In this document: piece after piece, positions 40,239-48,845 of the stretch
Position numbering within the stretch: the first letter of the stretch is position 1
Layout: each line of letters opens with the position of its first letter
NCBI GenBank assembly: GCA_041563315.1
Contig: JBFFNE010000001.1
Coordinates: forward strand, 1-64,000
From: JBFEYJ01 sp041563315
GTDB taxonomy: Bacteria; Pseudomonadota; Gammaproteobacteria; Thiohalomonadales; Thiohalomonadaceae
DNA: 64,000 nucleotides
Direction: 5' to 3'
Made by a program: the position numbers and the translations under genes
The notes under the pieces: generated by a model
The model's input: only the letters and a program-made list of their open reading frames with translations
Databases searched by the model: none
What the model was told of the DNA's origin: nothing

Positions 40239-41639
40239 ATGAACACCAACGTTAAGCCCCTGCCCAAGGCATTTGTCAGCGCACTGCAACAAGCTTTTCA
40301 GAAGCAGCAGTTGCTGTTCAACGAAGCCGAGCGCTGGACCTACGGTTACGACAACAGCCGCCAACATGCCTTGCCCGGCGTCGTTGTCATCCCAACTAGC
40401 GGCAAAGAGGTCGCCACACTCCTTGGGCTTTGTCACCAGCACAGGATACCCCTAGTCGCACGAGGTAGCGGCACAGGAACGGCAGGCGCGGCCGTGCCGA
40501 TACATCATGGAGTGGTGCTTTCGACAGAGCAACTGAACCGCATCATTCGGATCGATCCAGACAACCGTCTCATGGTTGTCGAGCCTGGGGTCACCAACCA
40601 GCAGGTGCAACAGGCCGCTGCTGAATATGGTTTTTTCTGGCCCCCGGATCCGACCAGTGCCGCCGTTTGTACCATTGGCGGCAATCTCGCCTGTAACGCC
40701 GCCGGGCCGCGGGCAGTCAAATACGGAACCCCGCGCGAAAATGTGCTTGGGCTGCGGGCGGTCTCCGCAGACGGCAGAGCGTTTGCTACCGGCACCTACA
40801 CCACCAAGGGTGTTGTTGGCTACGATCTGACACGCCTGCTCATCGGTTCAGAGGGTACCTTAGCGGTTATAACCGAGGCGACCCTAAAGCTCACCCCGTT
40901 GGCCGAAAGCAAAAGGACCCTGCGCGCCCTCTATCGCGACATGGCCAGCGCCGCCGAGGCGGTGGCGTGTATTATGGCCCAACCCATCACCCCATACGCC
41001 CTCGAATTCATGGACAGGAAGGCACTGGCGATCATTCGTGATTACACTGATAACGACCTGCCTGCAGAAGCCGGTGCGCTCTTGATGATCGAGGTCGACG
41101 GCCCCGAAAGCTGCATTGACGATGCAGCCCAGGCCGTGGCCACAGCAGCGGCTGGAAAAGGTTCGCTAGAGGTATTAGTGGCAGAAACGGAAGAACAGGT
41201 AGCCGCCCTATGGACCCTGCGCAAGGCACTCTCACCGGCGCAACGCAAACTGGCACCAAAAAAAATCAACGAAGATGTGGTGGTACCGGTCTCCCGCATC
41301 CCGGATTTAATTGAAGGGTTGCAGCAGCTTGCCGAAAAACATGCCATCACCATCGTAAATTTTGGCCACGCCGGAAACGGCAATATCCACGTCAACCTAC
41401 TGGTCAATCCGGACGACAACAAAGAGATGCAGCGTGCCGATGCCTGCCTCAGTGAGGTTTTTGCACTCGTGTTGGCATTGCAGGGCAGCCTCTCCGGTGA
41501 GCACGGCATCGGTCTGGTCAAACGCGATTTTGTGCCGCTGGAGATCGATCCCGTCGCCTTGGAACTGATGCAAAGAATCAAACAGCAATGCGATCCCCAT
41601 GGCATCCTTAACCCGGGCAAAAAGCTACCGGGGATCTAG
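40239..41639 (+). CDS. FAD-linked 2-hydroxyacid dehydrogenase (GlcD / D-lactate dehydrogenase type)
   Basis: The 466-residue protein has a PCMH FAD-binding domain ([70 protein letters not shown]) and the FAD-oxidase C-terminal domain with [16 protein letters not shown] and [16 protein letters not shown]. Members oxidise glycolate, D-lactate or related 2-hydroxy acids and pass electrons to quinone or cytochrome. No glcE/glcF partner is adjacent, so a stand-alone D-lactate-type dehydrogenase is more likely than a glycolate oxidase. The substrate cannot be read from sequence. Confidence 0.9.
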   Translation: MNTNVKPLPKAFVSALQQAFQKQQLLFNEAERWTYGYDNSRQHALPGVVVIPTSGKEVATLLGLCHQHRIPLVARGSGTGTAGAAVPIHHGVVLSTEQLNRIIRIDPDNRLMVVEPGVTNQQVQQAAAEYGFFWPPDPTSAAVCTIGGNLACNAAGPRAVKYGTPRENVLGLRAVSADGRAFATGTYTTKGVVGYDLTRLLIGSEGTLAVITEATLKLTPLAESKRTLRALYRDMASAAEAVACIMAQPITPYALEFMDRKALAIIRDYTDNDLPAEAGALLMIEVDGPESCIDDAAQAVATAAAGKGSLEVLVAETEEQVAALWTLRKALSPAQRKLAPKKINEDVVVPVSRIPDLIEGLQQLAEKHAITIVNFGHAGNGNIHVNLLVNPDDNKEMQRADACLSEVFALVLALQGSLSGEHGIGLVKRDFVPLEIDPVALELMQRIKQQCDPHGILNPGKKLPGI

Positions 41640-41679
41640 CAGCGCCATACAAGGAAGCCTGACAATAGAAGGAGGCAAA

Positions 41680-42174
41680 ATGATCGAAATCGTCCGCACC
41701 GATATCACCACACTTGAAGTCGACGCCATCGTCAATGCCGTCAACAACACTCTGCTCGGCGGAGGCGGTGTCGACGGAGCCATCCACCGCGCCGCCGGGG
41801 CGGAACTTCTTGCAGCCTGCCGACCACTCGGCGGCTGTGCAACTGGCGACGCCAAAATTACCCCCGGTTTCAACCTCCCCGCCCGTTATGTAATCCACAC
41901 CGTAGGCCCGGTATGGCATGGCGACAACAACGACGAGGCCGAACTGCTCGAATCCTGCTACCGCAGAAGTTTTGAGGTGGCGCTCGAACATGACATCAAG
42001 AGCATCGCCTTTCCCGCCATATCAACAGGTGTTTATGGATATCCCAAGGAGAAAGCCACGCAGATTGCACTAGGAGTAATGAAGGAATTTGAGGGGCGAT
42101 TTAAGAGGGTGCTCGCCTGTTTACATAGTAGTGAAGATTATCAATTGTATCTCAAGGTGTTGAAGCGGGATTGA
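41680..42174 (+). CDS. Macrodomain protein, putative ADP-ribose / O-acetyl-ADP-ribose hydrolase
   Basis: The 164-residue protein is one macrodomain. [20 protein letters not shown] (residues 16-35) is the ADP-ribose loop of the MacroD/YmdB type, and [15 protein letters not shown] is the second conserved loop. Such enzymes remove mono-ADP-ribose from proteins or deacetylate O-acetyl-ADP-ribose. AGGAGG lies six bases before the ATG at 41680; the frame is open into the preceding gene but without similarity. No ADP-ribosyltransferase or toxin is visible nearby. Confidence 0.93.
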   Translation: MIEIVRTDITTLEVDAIVNAVNNTLLGGGGVDGAIHRAAGAELLAACRPLGGCATGDAKITPGFNLPARYVIHTVGPVWHGDNNDEAELLESCYRRSFEVALEHDIKSIAFPAISTGVYGYPKEKATQIALGVMKEFEGRFKRVLACLHSSEDYQLYLKVLKRD

Positions 42175-42301
42175 AATAGCTACGACTGGTAGGCATGTTT
42201 TTGTCTAACCCAAACATTATTAGCAAGGATGGTTAGATGAATGTATTTCAAAAGATAACGCTCTGTAAAATTACAAATGCTCTAGTACTCCATACTCCTC
42301 G

Positions 42302-42786
42302 TTGTTGTCCGCTAATGTGAATGATGAAATAAAAACGGTTATGCCCCCAAAGGGTATAAAGTCATACTCCAGTCAACCGCTTCCCATTGATCAAAAGCGA
42401 CTGAGCAAAGCATACCGCAATGCCAACTGCGACTTGGTGTTTAAGGAGGGACTGTCTGCGGCAGAGAGTGGTAATTCGCGTGCACAGCTGATTCTCGGTT
42501 TGTGCCGGATGCGGTATAACAATAAAAAGGGAGAGGGGCTGCAGTGGCCCTAGCGAGAGCGGCGCAAAATGGTGAGGCTAGAGCGGCTAGGGAGCTTGGG
42601 GTGCATGGCATGCACCGTGGCCAGGAGCGCAAAGACAAGGGGATGGTGAAGACGGCGTGCAACTAACTGCTGCAGGGCAAAAACGGCGCTGATTCGCTCT
42701 CGAAAAATTATTTTATGGCTTATGATTGCGATAATCTGAATTCAATTTATGCACCCATAGCAGGGCGCGAAAGTCCCATCCAATAA
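42302..42786 (+). pseudogene. Decayed Sel1-repeat protein gene
   Basis: A TTG-started frame from 42302 to 42553 encodes 83 residues ending KKGEGLQWP. Its second half resembles a Sel1/TPR repeat (FKEGLSAAESGNSRAQLILG). Stepping back one base at about 42547 continues the repeat as ALARAAQNGEARAARELG until a TAA at 42664-42666. Reading past that stop in the same frame gives LLQGKNGADSLSKNYF and so on, to a second stop at 42784-42786, seven bases before a terminator. So one frameshift and one nonsense codon separate three pieces of one former gene. The true start is unclear; a short frame from ATG 42237 may be part of it. Confidence 0.7.
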
Positions 42787-42792
42787 AGAAAA

Positions 42793-42811
42793 AGGGCCTT
42801 TAAAAAGCCCT
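42793..42811 (-). terminator. Terminator of sspAB (possibly bidirectional)
   Basis: AGGGC and GCCCT with inner TTT/AAA pairs form a hairpin. On the minus strand it is followed by TTTTCTTTATT, a strong T-run, ten bases past the sspB stop. On the plus strand it is followed by GTTTAAC, so it may also have ended the Sel1-like gene. Confidence 0.8.
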
Positions 42812-42820
42812 GTTTAACAT

Positions 42821-43204
42821 CTACTTCACCACCCGCAGCGCCGGCCGTTTGGACTTATCCTCTTCCGGTGACGGTGGCGGCTCATCCCCGCCTCCATCCT
42901 CATCGGTAAAGACCATCCCTTTGCCATTTTCGCGTGCATAAATGGCGAGTACCGACATCACCGGGACACTAACGTGCATCGGTGTACCGCTGAAGCGGGC
43001 GTCCAATTCAACGAATTGATTCCCCAGTTGCAGATTTTGCACCGCGGAAGGAGTGATATTGAGCACGATCTTACCGTTCTCTACAAATTGCTGCGGCACC
43101 ACCACTGATTCATCCTCAGCATTAACCAGAATGTAGGGGGTCTGTCCGTTGTCGATGATCCACTCATAAAGTGCGCGGATCAAATAAGGCCTGCTAGGTG
43201 ACAT
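42821..43204 (-). CDS. sspB: ClpXP protease specificity factor SspB
   Basis: SspB is the adaptor that delivers ssrA-tagged proteins to ClpXP. The 127-residue protein begins MSPSRPYLIRALYEWIIDNG, the usual SspB start, has the peptide-binding core (LNITPSAVQNLQLGNQ, FSGTPMHVSVPV) and a flexible acidic, proline-rich linker that ends in KRPALRVVK, the ClpX-binding tail. The ATG at 43204 is chosen by this alignment; the frame is open upstream into sspA. It lies 61 bp after sspA and is followed by a terminator. Confidence 0.95.
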   Translation of the reverse strand: MSPSRPYLIRALYEWIIDNGQTPYILVNAEDESVVVPQQFVENGKIVLNITPSAVQNLQLGNQFVELDARFSGTPMHVSVPVMSVLAIYARENGKGMVFTDEDGGGDEPPPSPEEDKSKRPALRVVK

Positions 43205-43265
43205 CTTTAAGGATCTGCTCAAAATCAGGTCCGGTGACAAGGTGTGTGCACCGGTGTATTGGTAT

Positions 43266-43892
43266 TCAGTCGCGCATTTCTCGCTCGGTCTCACTTAGGC
43301 TGCCCTGGAAGGACTCGCGGGCAAAGATGCGCTCTGCATAGCTCAACAGTGGGGCTGCCTGCTTGGGCAACACGATATTCAGAGCTGGTAGTCTCCACAA
43401 CAATGGCGCCAAGGCACAATCGACCAGCGAAAACTCATCACTAAGGAAATACGGCTTCTGTTCGAAGATCGGGCTTACCATCACTAGGTTATCACGAATC
43501 TCCTTTTTCGCTTTTGCCACTGCCTTTTCTCCGCCATTCATGACGATATCGAGCTGACTGTATAAATCTGCTTCAATGCGGTGCAACATCAGTCGTATAT
43601 TGGCCCGGGATACCGGGTCAACAGGCATTAGCGGAGGATGAGGAAAACGCTCATCCAGATATTCCATAATTACCTGGGACTCATACAGCACGAGATCGCG
43701 ATCAACCAGCGTCGGCACCGTATTATAGGGATTGAGGTCAATCAGATCTTCTGGCAGATTCGCCGCCTCAACGGGGACGATATCGACATTGATGCCTTTC
43801 TCAGCCAATACAATACGGACCCGATGACTGTACACATCAGAATCACCGGAAAACAGTGTCATTACAGAGCGTCGGTTCGCCACCACACCCAT
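43266..43892 (-). CDS. sspA: Stringent starvation protein A, SspA
   Basis: SspA is a glutathione-transferase-fold protein that binds RNA polymerase and modulates stress and stationary-phase transcription. The 208-residue sequence shows the thioredoxin-like N-domain (MTLFSGDSDVYSHRVRIVLAEKG, in part), NPYNTVPTLVDRDLVLYESQ, EYLDERFPHPPLMPVDP, and a helical C-domain. AGGAG lies six bases upstream of the ATG at 43892. The gene follows the bc1 operon, a conserved order in beta- and gammaproteobacteria, but a hairpin with a T-run lies between petC and it. Confidence 0.95.
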   Translation of the reverse strand: MGVVANRRSVMTLFSGDSDVYSHRVRIVLAEKGINVDIVPVEAANLPEDLIDLNPYNTVPTLVDRDLVLYESQVIMEYLDERFPHPPLMPVDPVSRANIRLMLHRIEADLYSQLDIVMNGGEKAVAKAKKEIRDNLVMVSPIFEQKPYFLSDEFSLVDCALAPLLWRLPALNIVLPKQAAPLLSYAERIFARESFQGSLSETEREMRD

Positions 43893-43915
43893 CTCAATCT
43901 CCTGAATACAAGTTC

Positions 43916-43948
43916 TAAAAACAAAGAGGGAGGCACAAGGCCCCCCTC
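43916..43948 (-). terminator. Terminator or attenuator between petC and sspA
   Basis: A 9-bp stem with one G-T pair (minus-strand GAGGGGGGC and GCCTCCCTC around a five-base loop, 43926-43948) is followed by TTTGTTTT. It ends about 25 bp before the sspA start, leaving little room for a promoter after it, so sspA is either read from a promoter upstream of the hairpin (attenuation) or partly by read-through. Confidence 0.75.
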
Positions 43949-43960
43949 AAAGAAATCCTT

Positions 43961-43992
43961 GTCCCGGAGATCTGTTTAGGAGATTCCGGGAC
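43961..43992 (-). repeat. Second hairpin in the petC-sspA gap
   Basis: GTCCCGGA and TCCGGGAC form a perfect 8-bp inverted repeat with a 16-base loop, just upstream of the T-run hairpin and about 45 bp past petC. It may protect the petABC transcript end or form an alternative structure with the terminator hairpin. Confidence 0.6.
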
Positions 43993-44036
43993 GGGCCGAT
44001 TGTTTATTTTAACACAACCGAACCGATTTCAGGATT

Positions 44037-44774
44037 TTAGTGGATATCTTTCCAGTATTCCTTCTTCAGCGCATAGGCAAAGACAAAGAAAATAGCCAGG
44101 AACAGAAGTACCCACACACCCAGACGCTGCCGCTCGAGCTTAATCGGCTCACCGGTGTAGGAAAGGAACGCAGTCAGGTCACGAGCAGCCTGGTCGTACT
44201 CCGACTCGCTCATAGAGCCCGGTTTGACCATCTCGTAACCGGCGATCATGGACGTCTCGTTACCCTCGTGATCCACCACGGTCTTGTGGATAGCCTTCTT
44301 CAGACCTTCCAGCTCCCACAGCACATGGGGCATGCCCACCTCAGGAAACACTGCGTTGTTCACGCCGAAGGGGCGATTTTCGTCGACATAGAAGGTTTTC
44401 AAGTAAGTGTAGACATAATCCACACCACGGGCACGGGTGATAACACTCAGGTCCGGAGGAGGATTACCAAACCAGCGCTTGGCATCGGCCTGGGGCATGG
44501 CGATGGTCATGGTTTCACCCACCTTGTCACCGGCGAACATCAGGTTTTCCCTGACTTGATCTTCAGTAAGACCGATATCACGCCCCATGCGGTTGTAACG
44601 CTGATAGGCAGCCGAGTGGCAGCTCAAACAGTAGTTAGAAAACAGCTTGGCACCACGCTGCAAGGAGGCCTTATCGCTCAGATCGATATTGGCATGCTCC
44701 AGGTGCGGGCCTGCACCGGAAGCCATGACGGCTGCCGGCAGTGCGAACATTAATGCAACAATCAGTTTTTTCAT
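44037..44774 (-). CDS. petC: Cytochrome c1 of the bc1 complex
   Basis: PetC passes electrons from the Rieske protein to soluble or membrane c-type cytochromes. A Sec signal peptide (MKKLIVALMFALPAAVMA) is followed by one haem motif, CLSCH, at residues 49-53, the axial-Met region around EVGMPHVLWELEGL, and a C-terminal anchor (VWVLLFLAIFFVFAYALKK). The 245-residue length suits gammaproteobacterial c1. It overlaps petB by four bases (ATGA), so translation is coupled. Confidence 0.97.
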   Translation of the reverse strand: MKKLIVALMFALPAAVMASGAGPHLEHANIDLSDKASLQRGAKLFSNYCLSCHSAAYQRYNRMGRDIGLTEDQVRENLMFAGDKVGETMTIAMPQADAKRWFGNPPPDLSVITRARGVDYVYTYLKTFYVDENRPFGVNNAVFPEVGMPHVLWELEGLKKAIHKTVVDHEGNETSMIAGYEMVKPGSMSESEYDQAARDLTAFLSYTGEPIKLERQRLGVWVLLFLAIFFVFAYALKKEYWKDIH

Positions 44775-46006
44775 TCTGTCACCCTCTCCGGAACCGGCTT
44801 GGTCTTTTCAAACTTCGGAATAATCGCCAGGGCAGCGAAGAACACGAAGTAATAAACAGTGCCAATCTGCGCCAAAAGCTTGAACAGGTCGGTGGTCGGT
44901 TTCATGCCGAGGTAACCCAACATGATGAAGTTGGCCACAAACAGGAACAACAGCACCTTGAAACACAGGCCGCGGTAGCGGATGGATTTGACCGGGCTGC
45001 GGTCAATCCAGGGCAGGAAGAACAGAATCACAACCGCTGCACCCATCGCCATAACGCCGGGGAAGGCAGAGCCTGCGATAGAGGGCACCGCACGCAAAAT
45101 GGCGTAGAACGGTGTGAAATACCATACCGGAGCAATGTGCAGCGGGGTCTTCAACGGATTGGCTGGTTCGAAGTTCGGGTGCTCAATGAAGAAGCCGCCC
45201 ATCTCCGGCGCAAAGAAAACGATGGCGAAGAAGATCATCAAGAAGACGACCACGCCGACGATATCCTTCACCGTGTAATAAGGGTGGAAGGGAATGCCGT
45301 CGAGCGGCTTGCCATCCGGGCCCTTGTGCTTCTTGATTTCAACGCCGTCCGGGTTGTTGGAGCCAACCTCGTGAAGCGCGATCACATGGGCTACTACCAG
45401 TCCTACCAGTACCAGAGGCACGGCAATAACGTGGAAGGCAAAGAAGCGGTTCAGGGTTGCATCGGAGACAACGAAGTCACCGCGAATCCACAGTGACAAC
45501 TCTTCACCGACAAACGGCACGGCAGAAAACAGGTTAACGATAACCTGGGCACCCCAGTAGGACATCTGGCCCCAGGGCAGCAGGTAGCCGAAGAAGGCCT
45601 CCGCCATAAGCGCCAGGTAGATGAGGCAGCCGAAGATCCAAATCAGTTCGCGTGGAGCCTTATAGGAACCATACAGCAGGCCACGGAACATGTGCAGGTA
45701 GACCACCGCGAAGAAGGCGGATGCACCGGTGGAGTGGACATACCGAATCAACCAGCCCCAGTCCACATCACGCATGATGTATTCGACAGAGCCGAAGGCC
45801 AGGTTGCCATCGGGTTTGTAGCTCATGGTCAGGAAGATACCGCTAACAATCTGGATAACCAGTACCAGCAGAGCCAGAGAGCCGAAGAAGTACCAAAAGT
45901 TGAAGTTCTTCGGTGCGTAATATTCAGATAGGTGTTCCTTCCACATCTTGGTCAGCGGGAAGCGGGCGTCCACCCAGCCCAGTAGTTGCGTCATCATGCC
46001 GTTCAT
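44771..46006 (-). CDS. petB: Cytochrome b of the bc1 complex
   Basis: PetB is the quinol-oxidising, proton-translocating subunit with haems bL and bH. The 411-residue protein has eight or so membrane segments and the haem-ligand histidine pairs (RYVHSTGASAFF, VYLHMFRGLLYGSY, NRFFAFHVIAVPL, VVAHVIALHEVGS). FGYLLPWGQMSYWGAQV is the classical cd1/ef segment. The quinol-site motif that reads PEWY in mitochondria is PVWY here (HIAPVWYFTPFYAILRAVP). The start sits on the petA stop (TAATG). Confidence 0.97.
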   Translation of the reverse strand: MNGMMTQLLGWVDARFPLTKMWKEHLSEYYAPKNFNFWYFFGSLALLVLVIQIVSGIFLTMSYKPDGNLAFGSVEYIMRDVDWGWLIRYVHSTGASAFFAVVYLHMFRGLLYGSYKAPRELIWIFGCLIYLALMAEAFFGYLLPWGQMSYWGAQVIVNLFSAVPFVGEELSLWIRGDFVVSDATLNRFFAFHVIAVPLVLVGLVVAHVIALHEVGSNNPDGVEIKKHKGPDGKPLDGIPFHPYYTVKDIVGVVVFLMIFFAIVFFAPEMGGFFIEHPNFEPANPLKTPLHIAPVWYFTPFYAILRAVPSIAGSAFPGVMAMGAAVVILFFLPWIDRSPVKSIRYRGLCFKVLLFLFVANFIMLGYLGMKPTTDLFKLLAQIGTVYYFVFFAALAIIPKFEKTKPVPERVTE

Positions 46007-46611
46007 TATGCTGCGCCTCCATCGTCACCCACCAGGATCTGGGTTTCGGTCAGGAACATGTAGGGCGGTACCTCGAGGTTCTTCGGTGCAGGCACGCCGG
46101 AGAATACGCGGCCGGCCAAGTCAAACTTGGAGCCATGGCACGGACAGAAGAAGCCGCCTTTCCATTCAGCACCACCAAGATCCGCAGCACCGATGTCCGG
46201 GCGGTAGGTTGGAGAGCAACCGAGGTGAGTGCAGATGCCAACCAGCACAGCATACTCTTGGTGATCCTCGCGAGTACGGAGCGGATTCTTGGCGTATTCC
46301 GGCTGCTGATTGGATCCCTCGCTGGTCGGATCCAGCAGTCGGTCATCAAGGGTCGGCAGATCTTTCAGGTTCTGCTCGGTACGACGAACAATCCACACGG
46401 GCTTGCCGCGCCATTCCACGGTCATCATCTGACCCGGTTCCAATTTGCTCACATCAGCTTCAACCGGAGCGCCGGCAGCTTGTGCCCTTGCACTGGGCAT
46501 CATGGACATCACAAACGGGGTGACTGCGTAACCCGCACCGACGGCACCAACTACAGTGGTGGCAGCGGTGAGGAAACGGCGTCGACCCTTATCTACGCCT
46601 TCTGTGCTCAT
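46006..46611 (-). CDS. petA: Rieske iron-sulfur subunit of the bc1 complex
   Basis: PetA carries the [2Fe-2S] cluster that accepts electrons from ubiquinol. The 201-residue protein starts with a twin-arginine signal-anchor (GRRRFLTAATTVVGAVGAGY), so it is exported by Tat and stays membrane-anchored. Cluster ligands are in CTHLGCSP and CPCHGSKFD. The conserved loop SGVPAPKNLEVPPY follows. It is the first gene of petA-petB-petC. The leader upstream contains a small palindrome (CGGT, A-run, ACCG at 46638-46651). Confidence 0.97.
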   Translation of the reverse strand: MSTEGVDKGRRRFLTAATTVVGAVGAGYAVTPFVMSMMPSARAQAAGAPVEADVSKLEPGQMMTVEWRGKPVWIVRRTEQNLKDLPTLDDRLLDPTSEGSNQQPEYAKNPLRTREDHQEYAVLVGICTHLGCSPTYRPDIGAADLGGAEWKGGFFCPCHGSKFDLAGRVFSGVPAPKNLEVPPYMFLTETQILVGDDGGAA

Positions 46612-46797
46612 TAAGCCTCTCCCAACAATAAAAGACTCGGTAAAAAAACCGTTTTTGCGTGGCGTTACTGCTCACGCCCCCGCACCCTGCGAAGGGTATC
46701 GAATTCAGTAAATAAGTAGATTCTTATCTTCTGCGCGTAATAGGTCGCATAGTTTCGTATAGATTATGTAGTCAGGTCAAGCTGACAGGCCTCCCAA

Positions 46798-47556
46798 CTA
46801 GACCGGATTGGCAATATCCACAAAATGATTTTCCAGAGAAAAATACTCGGATAAATGCTCAGCCAGCGCCTTCACTCCGTAACGCTCGGTGGCGTGGTGT
46901 CCAGCGGCAAAATAGTGAATACCCAACTCACGGGCACTATGCACGGTATGCTCGGAAATCTCACCGCTGATAAAAGCATCCAGCCCTAACGCATCAGCCT
47001 GCTCCAGATATCCCTGTGCGGCACCACTGCACCAACCGACGCGTTTTACCTGCTTGTCTCCACCCTTGATCAATAGCGGCTCACGCTGCAGCGCATTAGC
47101 GATTTGCTTCGACAGTACTTCCGCCGAGCATGCGGTGGGCAATTCGCCACACATGGCAATACCGCCATTGGGACCGGCCCCAAATCGTCCTTTCACAAGG
47201 ATATCCAAACGCTTGGCTAACTGTGCGTTGTTACCCAGTTCACCATGTCCGTCCAGCGGTAGATGATAGGCTACCAGGGAAATATCATTCGCCAGCAGAG
47301 CCTTGATGCGGCGCTGCTTCATTCCAACGATACAAGAAGCTTCCCCTTTCCAGAAAAAGCCATGGTGTACCAGCAACAGGTCGGCCTGGATATCAATCGC
47401 CGCATCGATAAGCGCCTGAGAAGCGGTTACTCCGGAGACAATTCTTTGTACTTCTGCTCGACCCTGCACCTGCAAGCCATTGGGACAGTAATCCTGATAG
47501 TCAGCAACACCGAGCAGCGTGTCGGTATAATTAACAAGATCGTTCAACTGCACCAT
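46798..47556 (-). CDS. Nif3-like / DUF34 dinuclear metal protein
   Basis: The 252-residue protein belongs to the Nif3-like (GTP cyclohydrolase I type 2, YbgI) family, a hexameric metal-binding protein of unsettled function. Conserved stretches: GLQVQGRAEVQRIVSGVTAS, DLLLVHHGFFWKG (metal ligands), YHLPLDGHGELGNNAQLAK, DAFISGEISEHTVHSARELG and FAAGHHATERYGV. It diverges from degS with 64 bp between starts and lies upstream of petA with a 186-bp gap. Confidence 0.92.
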   Translation of the reverse strand: MVQLNDLVNYTDTLLGVADYQDYCPNGLQVQGRAEVQRIVSGVTASQALIDAAIDIQADLLLVHHGFFWKGEASCIVGMKQRRIKALLANDISLVAYHLPLDGHGELGNNAQLAKRLDILVKGRFGAGPNGGIAMCGELPTACSAEVLSKQIANALQREPLLIKGGDKQVKRVGWCSGAAQGYLEQADALGLDAFISGEISEHTVHSARELGIHYFAAGHHATERYGVKALAEHLSEYFSLENHFVDIANPV

Positions 47557-47620
47557 GCGTTTGGTCCCTCCTTCGGCTAAGATACCTCTCTTTCACTGCT
47601 CAACGCGCGGAGCATGAAGT

Positions 47621-48784
47621 ATGAAGTTACACAAACCGATTATTTTTCTGTTTCAGTCCATCACCATCGGACTGGCTATAGCCTTTCTGATTGTAGTGTG
47701 GCGTCCAGAACTCCTGGACAACGGCAACAAAGTGGTCTCTTTCATCGAAAGCAGCCCGGTTACTTCTTTACCCGCCGTGCTCGCATCCGGACCAGTATCC
47801 TACGCCGAAGCCGTGGAGATTGCAGCCCCGGCTGTGGTCAACATCCACACCCGCAAAACGGTGGTACAGTCCAGCCCACTGTTCGACGATCCCTTCTTCC
47901 GTCGCTTCTTTGGCGATCAATTCGGGAGCGGTCCGCAAAAACGCGAGGAGACCTCCCTCGGTTCAGGTGTCATCGTCAGCACCCAAGGTTACATATTAAC
48001 CAACAATCATGTTATCGAGGGTGCGGATGAGATCCGCGTCGGCTTACACGACGGCCGCAGTACAGAAGCCACTATTGTCGGGAGCGATGCCGAGGCAGAT
48101 CTGGCGGTACTGAAGGTAGAGCTCAGCGACCTGCCAACGATTGCCCTGGGTGATTCCGACAGCCTCCGTGTTGGCGACGTAGTGATGGCGATCGGGAATC
48201 CCTTCGGCGTCGGCCAGACCGTTACTCTCGGCATCACCAGCGCCACTGGCCGTAGCGAGCTCGGAATCAGTACCTTCGAAAACTTTATCCAGACCGACGC
48301 GGCGATTAACCCGGGCAACTCCGGCGGAGCCCTGATAACCGCTCGCGGCGAGCTTATCGGCATCAACACCGCCATCTTCAGTCGCACCGGTGGCTCCCAG
48401 GGGATCGGCTTTGCCATACCCATGAGCCTGGCCAAGAACAGCATGGCGCAGATAGTGGAAAAAGGTTATGTCAGCCGTGGCTGGCTCGGTGTTGAGATTC
48501 AGGAACTGACACCGCCGTTGGCCGAATCCTTCGGCATCAAGGGTGAAAAAGGGATCATCATTGCCGGCGTGTTGCGCAATGGGCCGGCCGACAAGGCGGG
48601 CCTGGAGCCAGGAGATATCATCACCCGGCTCAACGGCACGCCCATAGACAGCGCCCATGCCGCACTCAACACCATCGCCCAGACCGCTCCCGGTGAGGAA
48701 CTGGAAGTTGCCGGTCTACGCAACGGCAAAGCCCTGAACCTAAAGGTAACCGTCACCGAACGGCCACAGCAAAGCAACCGCTAA
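47621..48784 (+). CDS. degS: Site-1 periplasmic serine protease DegS / AlgW
   Basis: DegS senses misfolded outer-membrane proteins and makes the first cut in the anti-sigma factor RseA/MucA, releasing RpoE/AlgU. The 387-residue protein has an N-terminal anchor (FLFQSITIGLAIAFLIVVW), a trypsin-like domain with H130 (TNNHVIEGADE), D160 (ADLAVLKVE) and S234 (NPGNSGGALI), and a single PDZ domain (LGVEIQELTPPL, GPADKAGLEPGDIITRLNG). One PDZ plus the anchor supports DegS/AlgW over DegP. Beside it are hisC and the nif3-like gene, as in Pseudomonas. Confidence 0.95.
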   Translation: MKLHKPIIFLFQSITIGLAIAFLIVVWRPELLDNGNKVVSFIESSPVTSLPAVLASGPVSYAEAVEIAAPAVVNIHTRKTVVQSSPLFDDPFFRRFFGDQFGSGPQKREETSLGSGVIVSTQGYILTNNHVIEGADEIRVGLHDGRSTEATIVGSDAEADLAVLKVELSDLPTIALGDSDSLRVGDVVMAIGNPFGVGQTVTLGITSATGRSELGISTFENFIQTDAAINPGNSGGALITARGELIGINTAIFSRTGGSQGIGFAIPMSLAKNSMAQIVEKGYVSRGWLGVEIQELTPPLAESFGIKGEKGIIIAGVLRNGPADKAGLEPGDIITRLNGTPIDSAHAALNTIAQTAPGEELEVAGLRNGKALNLKVTVTERPQQSNR

Positions 48785-48845
48785 AAAACCGGTGTTCTGA
48801 AGGTATCCGTGTGTCGGTCGCTGTTACAAATAGTGGCGTAAGAAT

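Larger units (their letters stand above)
42175..42820. other. Gene-poor segment between macrodomain gene and sspB
   Basis: This 646-bp stretch has no intact gene. It holds the Sel1-like pseudogene and the sspB terminator. Its composition looks more AT-rich than the flanks at 42181-42340 and 42690-42800. I saw no transposase remnant or terminal repeats. Confidence 0.6.

Noticed and set aside
46638..46656. Terminator in the petA leader (CGGT, A-run, ACCG, T-run on the plus strand)
   Set aside because: The stem is only four pairs, and no plus-strand gene ends there; it may be a protein-binding palindrome at most.
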